Below are positions 13,950-24,910 of a DNA stretch of 64,000 nucleotides, piece by piece. The translations under genes were made by a program, and so were the position numbers. This stretch comes from Terebella lapidaria (Eukaryota; Annelida; Polychaeta; Terebellida; Terebellidae). The stretch lies in the NCBI GenBank assembly GCA_949152475.1, contig OX424555.1, positions 62,477,977 through 62,541,976 on the forward strand, read 5' to 3'. The notes under the pieces were generated by a model that saw only the letters and a program-made list of their open reading frames with translations, did not search any database and was not told the origin of the DNA. Numbering within the stretch: the first letter of the stretch is position 1; each line of letters starts with the position of its first letter.

Positions 13950-14888
13950 CTAAGCCACTTTCTTGAAGAGTATATCCAAGTTGTGTATGAGGCTCATTTC
14001 TTTATATCCGTATTCTCCCACCATAAGTTTCTCCATATTTTCACGTTTCAGTTTCGTTCTATTCACGTCGCCCTGGATAAGATATTCTACTGTCAGGGCT
14101 GTGACGTCAATATCGTGAAATGGTATTGTCTCAAGAATTTCCAACTCCGGTCCCTCGACATCAAGCGAAAAATAGTCCACGTGTGAAACGCCTTTCGCTT
14201 TGAGAATAGACATCAGGGGGAAGCACTGTACGGTACTAGATCCGGAAACAATATCGAGCTGTTTTATCACTCCTTTGTGACTCTCTTCCATGAAATTAGC
14301 AAGACCGCCTATGAGTTTGGCCGAGGTGTAATTGAGAACCATCGGGTGTCTACTTGGACTAAGACACGCGTTCACCATGTATGCGTGTCTGCGAACTTTC
14401 AGTAGCTGGGAGAATATTGTAGGATTGACCTCCACTAGAAGTCCAGTCCAGTTCTTGTACTTCTCAAAGTAGAGGGAATTCGAAAGAAACTGGCCATTTC
14501 CTGCTCCGCACTCGATGAAGAATCCGCCGGTCAAGCCATCAAGAGAGAGGTCAACAGCTTCTGATTGTCCCACTTGCGAATAATGAACTTTTTTCTCGTT
14601 GTACAGTTTCAGTTGCCCACGCGGGTAAGGAGGCAGGATCCAGTGTTCGCGGATGTACTGAATAAGTTCTTCGTCATCCTGGTCTACGAGTTGCAAGTGT
14701 CCTGGAACGACTGGAGGGGTCCATGTTTCTGGATCATGCTGAGGTATGGCTATCCGACGTTTGCCTGGATCGTTCGTGGACAGTTCAACTGGAAACATTG
14801 TGTAGATCCAAAAACCGATGCCACATACGAGCAGGCATATGGTTGTGAATACTATAGGCTTTTCACGACGCAGTAACAGCACATACAT
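13950..14888 (-). CDS. FkbM-family methyltransferase-like type II membrane protein (intact paralogue)
   Basis: Single uninterrupted frame of 312 codons starting at ATG 14888. Residues ~12-31 form a hydrophobic signal anchor after a short basic N-terminus, so the protein is probably type II, with the rest in the Golgi/ER lumen or outside. A proline-rich stem contains TWTPP (55-59). The Methyltransf_21 (FkbM) fold follows: GGFFIECGAGNG at 121-132 is the SAM-binding loop I, VEVNP at 152-156 the acidic residue after strand 2, and YFSLDVEGPELEIL at 239-252 the signature motif. N-glycosylation sequons are present (NWT, NYT). Animal relatives include the Drosophila Star-type proteins, some of which are trafficking factors rather than enzymes, so catalytic activity is an inference. 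The paralogue on the same strand (24911-37017) shares this layout. An additional 5' exon is possible but not needed. Confidence 0.85.
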   Translation of the reverse strand: MYVLLLRREKPIVFTTICLLVCGIGFWIYTMFPVELSTNDPGKRRIAIPQHDPETWTPPVVPGHLQLVDQDDEELIQYIREHWILPPYPRGQLKLYNEKKVHYSQVGQSEAVDLSLDGLTGGFFIECGAGNGQFLSNSLYFEKYKNWTGLLVEVNPTIFSQLLKVRRHAYMVNACLSPSRHPMVLNYTSAKLIGGLANFMEESHKGVIKQLDIVSGSSTVQCFPLMSILKAKGVSHVDYFSLDVEGPELEILETIPFHDIDVTALTVEYLIQGDVNRTKLKRENMEKLMVGEYGYKEMSLIHNLDILFKKVA

Positions 14889-16440
14889 TGTTCCCTGTAT
14901 GCAATCTATGTACTCGAATGCAGTTGTGAATATACAATTGTGTCGATCGAAAGATTTGTGTGGGATATTTTACTGGAAATATATTTCAAACAGGTGTGTA
15001 AGCCATACACATAAACCCCTATGTTCCGACATGCATAACTTGTGTTATTGGGCTTTAACGAGTTCATCGAACATTTGATGGTTTTCAAGAGTGGCTTCGA
15101 AGGAAACGATGATTATGTCTGGTGGTACAGTTGTCGAAACAAGGCAATAAATCAGGCGTCCTGATTGGAGTTATTAAAATATATGTGTTGTGTTCACATC
15201 AATCGTGATATGAACATATCAAAAGTGGTGGTGGATAATTTAAGTTAAGTTTACGACGGGCCGTAAAATGTTGATTGCTAGCGTGAAACATGAAATGAAA
15301 TCATTGCGTACTTAATCACCATGTTGCCAACAGCTTGCATTCATTCTATCTAGAGTGGGTACTGGGCACGCACATCAAGTATCCTACTGATAGAAACATA
15401 GCCTTGGTCAGTCACGGTCGTCCGTCTGTCGTCCACATTTCCGTCTTTGAAGTTTTTACAGTTAAATGTTTCTGAAAATTTGAACCAAATATTGGACGAT
15501 AATTCCAGTGGGAGGTAACTGTTTCTTCGACTCCCTCTCTACATGTATTTTCGCACGACATTGACATTTGCCAAGTTGTTGTAGGAAAGCCCCTAAATAT
15601 ACTCGGAAAAGGTACAAAATCACAAAATAATATTCCGCCGCATCTTATGATCTAAATATTTTAACGTTTTCTTCCAACCTCACAGAAATTTGAGTTGGCT
15701 CCTGGACTAAAATGCTTGTGCAGATAGCACTTTCTGGTGACCTTTAACACGACCTCATTTGAGAATGAGTGGGGAAATTCAGGTGAAACTTGGAAGGTGT
15801 AAATCGATACAGCTTAGCATTGTATAGTGAACAAATTACAAATGCTATTTGGTATTATTATTTTTGAATGTACATGTTTAGTATACCCGGTATGTGGGGA
15901 CAAATTCGATTGTGAAAAGATTGAGGAGCTTTGAATGTCAATTGGTAATCACAGAGGAAAGAAATCATTCCAGTATACGTGATTGTGTCAAACTCGCTAA
16001 ACCGGTTATATAGTTATAAATATAATGCCAAATATTGTACTGTTGTAGTCTAGTTGAATATCCAATCACCAGGAATAAATTATCAACTCTATGGACCATC
16101 GACCAGAAAACATCACGCATCACTCACACTGATGAGGGGATTTTAGTCATCTCAAGGTCAGGGAGCAGTGAATGATAACTGTAGTTTTGTGAAATACCAT
16201 GCGCGGGTATGACTCGTAAGTATGGGAGAGCACACACGTGACTTTGTATGGATGGTACGTGAGGCTGCTCAAACGCATTTCAGACAACACCCAACGTATT
16301 TCTCCTTATCAGTCAATAGTATTTTTGTTTCATAAAAGTATACATAAATTGTTAGTTGCATCACTCTCGAGCCTACTTTGAAGACAATTAATACACAGGG
16401 ATGACGTATAGTAGCAAATGAAATGGAAAATGATGCAAAG
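14889..16440. other. Intergenic
   Basis: No gene seen. Presumably contains the promoter of the first FkbM-like gene (minus). Near 15416-15480 there is a decayed match to the GTCCGTC-rich end of the satellite-bearing element found at 54.4 kb. Confidence 0.5.
15416..15480 (-). repeat. Decayed terminal fragment of the satellite-bearing element
   Basis: The order GTCGTCCGTCTGTCGTCC, then CACATTTCCGTCTTTGAAG, then a TTTCTGAAAATTT-like string, is the same as in the well-preserved copy at about 54400-54460, with substitutions. Minus orientation relative to the copies at 16.4-21.2 kb. Confidence 0.5.
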
Positions 16441-19400
16441 AAAAAAAAAATAGCCCATAGGCTGAGACAGGTTACCGGATATTATATGTTTTATATTTTA
16501 GATATTAGCCATTTTATCCCGTTACCTTGAAAATAAGGTCGCTGCTCAAATTCAATGTCAGGAGAATAATCAGCATATTTCATCTCCTATATGTCCACAA
16601 TTGCTTGCTAATGTACATTTCTTCCCCGAAACGGAATTGGAATTGTTCGGTGTTATAAGCCGCCTCAAAGAAGTCAAATTACCTGACATTGATGAAATTC
16701 GCGCAAAAAATGTTTAAACGAATATTTCATGTCATAGCACCGATTCTTGTATATATTTTTAATCTTTCCATTGCCTGTGGTGTATATCCAAGATTCTTGA
16801 AAATTGCTAATGTCATCCCTCTGTTTAAAAAAGGAGATCGCAAGCTACCAGAAAACTATCGTCCTATAAGCTTGCTTTCATGTATCAATAAAATATATTA
16901 GAAATTGCTTGAAAAAAGATTGCGACAAATCCTTAGTAAACATAATTGTTTCTACGAATATCAATTTGGATTCCGAAAACATCATTCAACCACACACGCG
17001 GTTTTAAAACTCACGAATAGTATCCGAGAATTTTTAGATAAAGGTGAAAATGAGCTGGGAATTTATTCTGATCTAAAAAAAAACATTTAACACAGTTGAT
17101 CATGGTATTCTTAAAAATAAATATATGGTTTATTTTGGTTCATAGAGGGGTAAATGTTGCGAATTGTTATTTAGTTATTTGTCTGGTAGGGAACAATTAT
17201 TTATGTACGTTAATGGTGTCTATTCTAGTGCAATGACAGTGGAAACAGGTGTTCCCCAGGGATCTGTGTTAGGGCCATTGCTTTTTCTAATTCATCTCAA
17301 TGATATACACAATGCTGTTCCTAACAGATCAGTTCGTCTATTTGCCGATGACACAAATGTATTCATGCACAACTCCTCGTGTTCCAGTCTTGTGAAAAAT
17401 GCAAAAGTTACAATATTCAGAATGAAACAATGCATTTATGCAAAACGAATTATACTATATTTCATTGTAAAAACAAAATCTGCCAAGAGTGTACAGAAAA
17501 ATTTCTTGTTGATAATGCACATATTGCACAGTCTACATCTCATTTGTAATTGATGAAAAATGTCTTGAAAACCACACATTGCCAGTCTTTGTAAAAAGTT
17601 ACTGAAATGTGTGGGTATATTTTATCGAACGAAGAATCGTGTCACTAAAACCATTGAACTTCAAATGTATCATGCTTTTGTGTACTCTAGACTGTGTTAT
17701 GAGATAGAAATAATTGGTCAAGCGAATCGTAATGTTCTTCAGCCTCTGCAAGTCATGCAGAATCGGATTCTGAAAATTGTACTTAATAAACCTAAACGAT
17801 ATCCAACTAATGATTTGTGAAAAAACAATGATTTGCTTAAAATTAACGGAATTCATTTGTTTAAAATCTGTTTTTTTTACATAGTTACACCAGAGGAAAA
17901 CTCTCCTTCTGTATTTGATAAAGTATTAAATCCAAATGTAAACATATCTAGATACTCAACTAGACAAAACTCGTTCTTTACTGTAACTAGGCATCTATCT
18001 ACTCATGGAAAAATGTTGCTGAATAATTATTGTAATAAACTGTGGCATGTGCTCCCAGGAGACATTAAAAGTAGTAACTCATCTCCCACTTTCAAACAAA
18101 GATTGAAGCAGCATTTAATGTCTAGATATATGTGTTCTGTTTGGGTACTATCATATAAAATATATGCAAAACCCTAATACATATTTCGATGTTTATACAT
18201 ATTATATGAGTGACATTTTGTGATATTTGTCCATGTTATCATTGTAAATATTCACATTGTGTCCTTTTGGTGTTTGTGTGTGTTCTGGTTTTCCCTGGTC
18301 TCCAGCTTGATGAGTTCACTCCTCTGGTGCCCAGCATGTGTATTCTGTGTGCTTTCTCATTGTTATGTTACAAAATAAACTTCTATTCTATTCTCTATTA
18401 TTTTATTTTTATTTATTTACTTTTAGCCCCCAGAAGAAGAGTCTTTGCCAGAATCGGATCTAAGCTGCTATTCTAAGCTGTAAATTCAATAATAAGAGAT
18501 ATATTAGCAATTACGTCCTGTGACCTTGAAAATGGAAGTCAAATGTCAAATTACAGGTAATCAAAATATACAGCATTTATCATTCTCTGTGTGTCCACAA
18601 TTGATTCCTAAGCTGTAAAGTCGATAATAAGCGAGATATTAGCCATTTTGTGTTCTGGCAGTGAAATGAGGTAAAAGGTCAAATTCAAGGTCATCAGAAT
18701 ATTCGGCATATATTTCCTGTATGTCTACAATTGATTCCCAAGCTATAAAATCAATAAGAAGCGAGATATTAGCAATTTTGTCCCGTGACTTTGAAGATCT
18801 GGTCAAAGGTCAAATTCAAGGCCACGTAAAATTCAGCATATATCATTTCCAATATGTTCACAATGATTCCTAATCTGTGAAGTCGATAATAGGCGAGATA
18901 TTAGCCATTTTGTGCTCTGACCTTGAAAATAAGGTCAAAATTCAAATCCAAGATCATGAGAATATTCAGCATATATCATTTCCTATATGTGCACATTTGA
19001 TTCCTGATCTATAAAGTCGATAATAAGCGAGATATTAACCATTTTGTGCTCTGACCTAGAAACGGAGGTTGTCAAAGGCAAGGTCATCAGAATATTTGGC
19101 GTATATCATTTCCTATATGTCCACAATTGATTCCCAAGCTATAAAGTCAATTAGAAGCGAGATATTAGTCATTTTGTCCCGTGACCTGGAAAATGGGGTC
19201 AAAGGTCAAATTCAAGGTCACGAGAATATTCAGCATATATATCATTTCCTATATGTCCACAATTTATTTCTAATCTTCAATCTCAATATTAAGTGAGATA
19301 TTAGCAATAATGTGTCCCATTGTAAATCATAGGAAAATTTTGCATGGGAAAGCCCCATTTGGGCCAAGTTTGGGCCAAAATGGAACACTATGAGCGATTC

Positions 19401-19550
19401 AAGGACAACGGAACACATCACATGGGGTACTTATGAGGAGTGTTATGCATCAATTTGCTGAACAGATTTTGAGAAAATGCCTTCCAAAGTCCAAAATCAC
19501 GCATTTTTCGTCGAAATTGACCGCCATTTTGAAAAAAAAAAACAAAAATT
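16441..19550 (+). mobile_element. Satellite-bearing non-autonomous element, copy 1 (pearl/HINE-like), with nested LINE
   Basis: Starts with an A-run followed by TAGCCCATAGGCTGAGACAG and GGTTACCGG. Then come ~130-bp tandem monomers, interrupted after the first by a LINE and resuming at about 18470. The conserved tail at 19310-19550 contains TTTGGGCCAAAATGG and the CATTTTTCGTCGAAA / CCGCCATTTTGAAAA strings. Monomers carry AAGGTCA strings and a GATATTAGCCATTTTGT core. The layout of terminal block, tandem monomers and conserved tail resembles bivalve pearl elements, considered non-autonomous Helentron derivatives. That class assignment is inference; no transposase is encoded. The final GACGG microsatellite block is missing here because copy 2 begins directly after the tail. 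Confidence 0.65.
16611..18465 (+). pseudogene. LINE (CR1/Jockey-like) reverse transcriptase remnant inserted in satellite
   Basis: Broken non-LTR retrotransposon with the 3' part of ORF2. Recognisable RT pieces in order are IPLFKKGD and NYRPISLLS (16830-16880), QFGFRKHHST (~16960), GVPQGSVLGPLLFLI (~17250) and the catalytic FADDT (~17343). A typical C-terminal LINE segment follows (HGKMLLNNYCNKLWHVLP, ~18010-18060). Stops (for example TAG just after 16901), at least one frameshift in the A-run near 17080 and loss of the 5' half make it dead. It ends in AAATAAA and a TTCTA-type tail near 18375-18400. Satellite monomer sequence flanks it on both sides, so it inserted into copy 1. Clade assignment (CR1 versus Jockey versus L2) is tentative. 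Confidence 0.8.
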
Positions 19551-20968
19551 AAAAAAAAAAAAACCCAGGGGCTAAGTTAAGTTACCGGACAATGTAATTA
19601 TAATGGTATTTTGTCCAGCGGTCTTGAAAATAAGGTCACAGTCAAATTTAAAGTCACGAGAGTATTCAGCATACATAATTTCCAATACGTTCACAATTGG
19701 GTACTAAACTGTAAATTCAGTTAATTAAAGAGATATTAGTCAATATGTCCTGTCACCTTGACAATGAAATCAAAAGTCAAATTAAAGGTCACCATAATAT
19801 TCAGCATATATCATTTCCTATCTGTCCACAATTGATTCTCAAGTTGTAAAGTCCATAATAAGGGAGATATTAGCCATTTTCTTTGACCTTGAAAATGAGG
19901 TCAAGAGTCAAATCCAAGGTCATCACAATATTCGGACTATATCATTTCCTATATGTCCACAATTGATTTATAAGCTGTAAAGTCGATAATAAGCGAGATA
20001 TCAGCCATTTTGTGCTCTGACCTTAAAAATGAGGTCACAGATCAAATTCAAGGTCATGACAATCTTCAGCTTTGTCAATTCCTATATGTCCACAATTGAT
20101 TCCTATGCTGCAAAGTCGAGCGAGATATTAGCTATTTTGTGCTTTGACCTTAAAAATGAGGTCAAAGTTCAAATTCAAGGTCATTGAAATATTTGGCATA
20201 CATCATTTCCTATTCGTCCAAAATTTAGTCCCAAGCCGTAAAAAGGATAATAAGCGAGTTATTAGCCGTTGAACCTGAGGTCAAAGGTCAAATTCAAGGT
20301 CATCAGAATATTCGGATTATACCATTTCCTATATGTGCACAATTGAGTCCTAAGCTGTAAAATCGATAATAAGCGACATATGAGCCATTTTGTGAGGTCA
20401 GAGGTCAAATTCAAGGTCACGAGAATATTCAGCATATATCATTTCCTATAATCTCAATATTAAGTGAGATATTAGGCATAATATATCATTTCCTATAATC
20501 TCAATATTAAGTGAGATATTAGGCATAATGTATCCCATTATAAAGCATAGGAGAATTTAACATGAGGCCGAGTTTGGGCCAAAATGGCCCACATCGAGCG
20601 ATTCAAGAGCAACGAAACTTATACACATCACAGGAATACATATGAGGAGTGTTATGTATCAAATAGAAAAAAGTTACTTTGAGAAAATGATATTTTTTTT
20701 CTCAACAGATATTGAGAAAATGGCCGCCAATGTCCAAAATCAGGCATTTTTCGTCGAAAACGGCCGCCATTTTGAAAAAAAATGCAAAGATAAAAAAACT
20801 AAAAAATACCTCCTTCTTGAATTATTTTAAAGCATTTTTGTGCAAAATTCCAGTAAAATTTGCCCGTAAACAAAAAAAGATAAAAATGTGGACGACGACG
20901 ACGACGACGACGGACGACGGACGCAACGCCATTCCAATAGGTTATCGGACCGGTACGGTAACCTAAAA
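19540..20968 (+). mobile_element. Satellite-bearing non-autonomous element, copy 2
   Basis: Begins with the same A-run and CCCAGGGGCTAAG...GGTTACCGG block as copy 1. It then has about seven ~130-bp monomers (19590-20520) and the full tail: TTTGGGCCAAAATGG, GGCCGCCATTTTG, a (GAC)n/(GGAC) microsatellite at 20890-20925, and the end hairpin GGTTATCGGACC / GGTACGGTAACC. It is head-to-tail with copy 1. A repeated block of the monomer edge (CCTATAATCTCAATATTAAG) occurs twice near 20440-20500. Confidence 0.65.
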
Positions 20969-21160
20969 ACTGAGAAAAATCCTCTCTCGGAAATATTTCA
21001 GCTATTTTTTGTGCACAATTTCAGAAAAATTCGACCATATAAATTTAAAGATAAAAATTTGAACGAACGGACGCCAGACGGACTGCGGGCGGCACATGAC
21101 GACGACGCACGCAACACCATGCCAATAGGTTATCGAACCAAATGTACGGTAACCTAATAA
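20969..21160 (+). repeat. Extra duplicated tail of the satellite-bearing element
   Basis: Directly after copy 2 the terminal ~190 bp are repeated in diverged form: the CTGAGAAAAAT block, an ACGGACGCC/GACGACGACG microsatellite, then CCAATAGGTTATCGAACC and ACGGTAACCTAA. Two terminal hairpins therefore stand in tandem. Confidence 0.65.
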
Positions 21161-21530
21161 CATTCGGCATTTAGCAGTGACGTGCATTAACAGAATCATC
21201 CGACAAAAATCTCGGATTTTGTCCTCTGGTTCTGATTATCGAAGACAAGGAGGTAAAAGTATCTGCTCGAGCTTCATACCTTGCGCATCTCTACCGAGGA
21301 AGTACTTAGTCCAATATCAACGTAGGGCAGCGCTCTGACTTCGAAAGTCGGATTTTAGCAGTTCCTCCAATTAAACAATGTCTTGATTTGAAAAAACAAC
21401 AACAACAAAACAATAACAACCAGGAGATGGATTATATGTCTTAAGAAAGACCATTCGAATGATTTTACTGCGGATCACATAGAAAAAAATTAATGCTGAA
21501 TCGGTGATCACCACGTCGTACGGTTAGAAA
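21161..21530 (+). other. Upstream region of the EGF/FN3 membrane protein gene
   Basis: Non-coding. Presumably 5' UTR and promoter of the plus-strand gene; no clear TATA box was identified. The satellite element ends only about 370 bp upstream of the start codon. Confidence 0.4.
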
Positions 21531-21875
21531 ATGAACCAGAAATTCAGCATACCGAGACCGCACAAGGCGGACAGTGGCGGTCACCCTGCCGACGACTATG
21601 TTGAAGCGGAAGAGTTCAAATTGGACAGGTACGTGCGGCGCTCCCTGGTGCCGACCGACAAGGCGCATGTCCCGACCCTCGACCTGGACGCCCCGTCCAC
21701 TCAGCCGGACCCCGAGGACAGAGAGCCTCCTCGTGGGGAGACCAACGATGCCTACGTCGGGTCACGGGCCAGTGAAGTCAGCGGACCGCCGCGCTACATG
21801 CAAGGTTTCGTCATGCGTGGCGCGACTGCCAAAGATGACATCAATAAAAAGTGGAGTCAAATGGCCAGTCCAGAT
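21531..21875 (+). CDS. Type II membrane protein with EGF, FN3-like and ConA-like regions, exon 1
   Basis: Exon of 115 codons from ATG (context GAAAATGA) to donor GTGAGG, phase 0. It encodes a hydrophilic, charged, proline-containing cytoplasmic tail without a signal peptide. GC content is higher than in the surroundings. The spliced protein is 654 residues (345+148+126+477+869 nt including stop) and all four junctions keep frame. I do not recognise the full-length protein. An upstream non-coding exon is possible. Confidence 0.72.
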
Positions 21876-22027
21876 GTGAGGAGTGGTATCTCTATTTATT
21901 TGCCGCAATTATTGATATACAAAGATTGATTAATTCTCTAAAATATGAGCGTTGATTCCGATGTTGTCCGATATTACTGTCACAGAAAGACACGAAGCTC
22001 TAGGAGTGTTTTGATGCCAATTCACAG

Positions 22028-22175
22028 GTGTTTACCCAGAGTTCCATGGACCTGGTCGATAATGACCGTTACGATGACGGACTGAAGGAAACTGTCGGCT
22101 GTAATAAAGGGTGTCTGATCGCTCTCAGCATTCTGTTCGCTCTTGTGGTCGGGGGTCTGATCGCCATAGTAACAT
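22028..22175 (+). CDS. Same gene, exon 2: transmembrane segment
   Basis: Acceptor TTCACAG, donor GTCAGT, 148 nt, ending in phase 1. It encodes an acidic juxtamembrane stretch and then a 20-22-residue hydrophobic helix (residues ~144-165, from CLIALSILFALV to GLIAIV). There is no N-terminal signal peptide, and the helix is preceded by acidic and basic residues and followed by EGF and FN3 modules. A type II topology, with modules outside the cell, is therefore the natural reading. Confidence 0.75.
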
Positions 22176-22356
22176 GTCAGTGTATTTTATTAATTCCAAA
22201 ATAATGAACCAGGAAATAGATCAAGAAGAACTACTGTATGCCATCGTATTGTTTCAGACATCACAACGAACCCACAATTCTTCTCCCAACCAGAACCACC
22301 AACTTTGAAATTGTCCTTCGTATATTAACCATATTAGGCTGATATCGGGTTTTCAG

Positions 22357-22482
22357 TGGTGTTGCTGGGGCCTTGTCACTACACAGACTGTGCTCACGGC
22401 ACGTGTGATGAGAAGCTGTCGACTCTGTCAGACCCCGTCTGTGTCTGTGACAGCAGCTGGACAGGGGCTCTCTGTGACCAAG
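22357..22482 (+). CDS. Same gene, exon 3: EGF-like domain
   Basis: Acceptor GGTTTTCAG, donor GTATCG, 126 nt with phase 1 at both ends, the classic symmetric exon of shuffled extracellular modules. It encodes six cysteines spaced C-x4-C-x4-C-x11-C-x1-C-x8-C, including CAHGTC and CVCDSSWTGALC, a standard EGF-like pattern. No calcium-binding consensus is obvious. Confidence 0.82.
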
Positions 22483-22713
22483 GTATCGGCTGATCAATGG
22501 ATAGATGAAACACCTCTTTTCTGGACTCGATACCCATGTACCTGACTGATCAAATCATAGTCACGGCATAAAACCAAGAACAACACTGAAACAAAAAGCA
22601 ACAAGCGACTTCATTAAACAGTAACTGGTTAGAATTGCAATAATTCGTTTCGGTGTATTTCATTCCCTCCGAACCCTCTAACAATTCGTAATTGATATGT
22701 CCTTTTCCTCCAG

Positions 22714-23190
22714 AGATTGTCGTGAATGTGAGCAACACGGGAATCACCCTAGCTTGGTATGACGTCAGTACTGACTCAGATCGAGGCTGGAGAGTGACGT
22801 ATGAGGAGCAGGATTACTACCCGGATGAACAATCCATAGAGACCCCAAACAACACGGCCACCTTCCACAACATCAAACCCGGGACTACCTACCTGGTCTC
22901 AGTGTATGCTATGGACTGGAATTTCGACATGATTCGCATACGTGAGGTATACAAACGGGCCCAAGGAGGATACGAGCTTACTGTGTGGTGGGTAAACCAG
23001 GACTTCGGCTTCGGCTACTTCGTGAAGGCCACTAGGATGGATAAGCGGAAATCTGACAATGTGTTCCTGAGGAAGGAGACGCGACAAGTCACTCTGACTG
23101 CAGACAGGTGTACGTCCTATGCTGTCCAAGTACAGAGAGTACAGAACGGTTTGCAGCAACAACATGTCGTGGGCCTAACTACAACAACTG
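22714..23190 (+). CDS. Same gene, exon 4: fibronectin type III-like region
   Basis: Acceptor TTTTCCTCCAG, donor GTATGG, 477 nt, phase 1 at both ends. The first ~80 residues have FN3 features: ITLAWYDVS (strand B tryptophan), WRVTYEEQ (strand C), TATFHNIKPGTTYLVSVYA (the L.PGT.Y.V.V motif). The second half (from YELTVWWVNQ) looks like another beta-sandwich, with SYAVQVQRV near its end, but is not a clear FN3. An NVS sequon suggests glycosylation. Confidence 0.78.
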
Positions 23191-23383
23191 GTATGGTATT
23201 CAAATTACATCTCTCCACAGAAAAAAAAAATTGAACACCAAATTAAATTTGGTTTTAAAAATATGAAATGCATACATCGTATTTATGGATACAATGATAT
23301 GATATATGTACACTCATTCAATATCTGGCAATGATATGATATGTAAACTCATTCAATATCTGGCTCATTGTATCGGCTTTCAG

Positions 23384-24252
23384 TCGGTTGTTCAGTTGTT
23401 GGCTGGAGAGTCGGTCACAGCATCATCACAGGGGGCTGGTCCGGAGGTGCTACTCAACTCCTCTCAAGTGACCACTGTGGCCAGCTGGACAACTTTCCCC
23501 CGCCTGTGCTCAGTCCCAGCTGCCCTGACCCTATTGACCAGCTCGGAACGGTGGGCGAAGCCATCACGGATGCTGATTACCACAGTGGTGTCCAGAGCTG
23601 GCACTATAAGCGCGGTCACCCGCAGTCAGACCACGGTCCAGGTGCCCCATTTTCCCCACAGCTGACGTACCAAGCTGGGCGCTCCACGGCTGGCTACACT
23701 GGCGATGCCGATGGCTTCTACGCTAGCATCTGGTTCAAAGCCGTCAACCGAACTAACGACGATTCTAGCATCGAGATCGCTGGTGGCGACCCGTCCGGAA
23801 ACGACCGGATTTCCACGATGGTTTATGTGACGGCAGCGCCCACTGGCGTCAGACTGGTGACATACGATTGTGACTGGGATTCATGTGCCCCGGCCGGGAA
23901 CTGCGCAAACAACACGTACCCTGTCGAGCTCGCTAGGAACCTGCCCATCGGAATCTGGCACCACTTGGAGATGGAGTTGACGGTTGTCGAGGAGAACTAT
24001 GGAGACCGTTGGAGTTACATCGTGAACGGTGGTACCGTCCACGTCACTGGGGCCTACCTGACCGCGTGGGCGCTGGAGAACACACAAACGTATCATAACG
24101 TCAATAGACTCAAGTTCAAGCCTCGTAACATCCCGAACAATGATGTAAGATTCTCGGGGTTCTATTTTGACGACATTTACTATGAGGTGTTCAATTCTAA
24201 CGAGCGGAACAACGTGCTTGACAGATACGAAACCTCGTTCGAGTCATCGTAG
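23384..24252 (+). CDS. Same gene, exon 5: ConA-like C-terminal domain
   Basis: Acceptor GGCTTTCAG, 869 nt to a TAG stop. It encodes 289 residues with four cysteines in the first third and a beta-rich body. WHHLEMELTVVEENYG, then WSYIVNGG, then FYFDDIYYEVFN resemble the concanavalin A-like jelly-roll seen in polysaccharide-binding or lyase-type proteins; this is fold-level inference only. The context suggests a cell-surface recognition molecule. No enzyme active site was identified. Confidence 0.75.
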
Positions 24253-24910
24253 TTGATATATGCTGCCGGTACCTAAATTACTAATATGGTATGAATAGTT
24301 GTAACGTTGTTGTTGTGGACGTTGCTGTACATCTGAGTGCTTACGAAAATTGGACTTGTAATGTATATTTATTGTGTTTGAATTTACTGCGTACGGATGG
24401 CCCATAATGTGTCATAACATGAATGTTCGTAAAACATCGAGTTAATCAATAATTATGTTGTATCAAGAGAAGCATATTTGTTTTTTATGGGCCCTATATG
24501 TGTTGTATCAATAAAAAAAAAATCATAAAAAGCATGATAAACGTTTACACTATCGAACTGCATGTATTGAGTTTCGATTGAGAAAACAATCATAGGCACA
24601 ACACAACGTACAATTATTTCTGTATAATTTTATGACGTTTGGCTATGTGCGATATAGTACACCGGTATGCCAATCTTTGGTGGTAAAGTATAAACAATTC
24701 CGCACCAGCGAGTGTGGATGAAACAGAATGTCGAATGTCATTTCCATACAGAACATTTATTGAAGGCATGGGATGTTCACTCTCAATTCACTCTGGCAAT
24801 GCACATGAAAACTGCTTTGATCATTTCCCATTTATCACACTCAAATAACGCTCCGAAAATTATCTTGTTTATCTCGACGAATTATTTGAATAGATAAACA
24901 TGTATGACTC
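24253..24910. other. Convergent 3' intergenic region
   Basis: Lies between the stop of the plus-strand gene and the stop of the minus-strand FkbM-like gene. It contains AATAAA at 24510-24515 (plus) and, on the minus strand, AATAAA at 24761-24756, plausible poly(A) signals for the two convergent genes. Nothing else seen. Confidence 0.55.
24510..24515 (+). terminator. Poly(A) signal AATAAA for the EGF/FN3 gene
   Basis: Canonical hexamer about 260 bp after the stop codon, followed by an A-run. Confidence 0.5.
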
